From Acridotheres tristis (Eukaryota > Chordata > Aves > Passeriformes > Sturnidae): a stretch of DNA of 64,000 nucleotides. Shown one piece after another: positions 63,962 to 64,000 of the stretch. Each line of letters opens with the position of its first letter. The stretch's first letter is position 1. The notes under the pieces are model-generated. The model saw only the letters and a program-made list of their open reading frames with translations, searched no databases and was not told the DNA's origin. The stretch covers positions 47,609,616 to 47,673,615 of the forward strand of contig CM072919.1 of assembly GCA_037013685.1 (NCBI GenBank), read 5' to 3'. A program made the translations under genes and the position numbers.

Positions 63962-64000
63962 AATCTCAAGGGAATTTTGAGAGAAGCAAACCTAAAGGGA

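Overview
The window looks like non-coding DNA from a vertebrate nuclear genome, most likely a bird. It is AT-rich and CpG-poor, and no reading frame on either strand carries a recognisable protein domain apart from a decayed retrotransposon. The best clue to the host is three fragments of CR1, the dominant LINE of birds and other reptiles: a long 5'-truncated copy at about 46560-47431 (+) and two short 3'-end copies at about 24477-24680 (-) and 34361-34440 (-). Two older dispersed repeats typical of amniote genomes are also visible, at about 35025-35125 and 22840-22970. The low density of interspersed repeats fits a bird better than a mammal, turtle or crocodilian. This is inference from repeat content; the species and locus cannot be named.

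Layout. 1-24 kb: AT-rich sequence with scattered microsatellites, an elevated-GC stretch at about 11.0-11.9 kb, an exact-length 27-bp tandem duplication at 21.8 kb and an old repeat at 22.9 kb. 24-36 kb: two CR1 3' ends, an old amniote repeat, several poly(A)/poly(T) tracts and a local CpG cluster at 29.1 kb. 36-46 kb: mostly featureless, with a two-block hexanucleotide microsatellite at 40.8 kb. 46.5-47.4 kb: the long CR1 copy, broken by two frameshifts and stop codons. 49-57 kb: a palindromic RFX/X-box-like site at 49.7 kb, a weak exon candidate at 51.0 kb, a cluster of four perfect short hairpins at 53.27-53.52 kb and an 18-bp perfect palindrome at 55.9 kb. 57-64 kb: featureless sequence with A/C-rich tracts, ending in a 49-bp homopyrimidine run.

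No host gene, RNA gene, CRISPR array, operon or new multi-gene system is supported. The window is best read as a gene desert or a very large intron. The most unusual items are small-scale: the hairpin cluster, the palindromes, the sharply bipartite hexanucleotide array, and a recurring class of A-run plus AAACC-type tracts found in both orientations.
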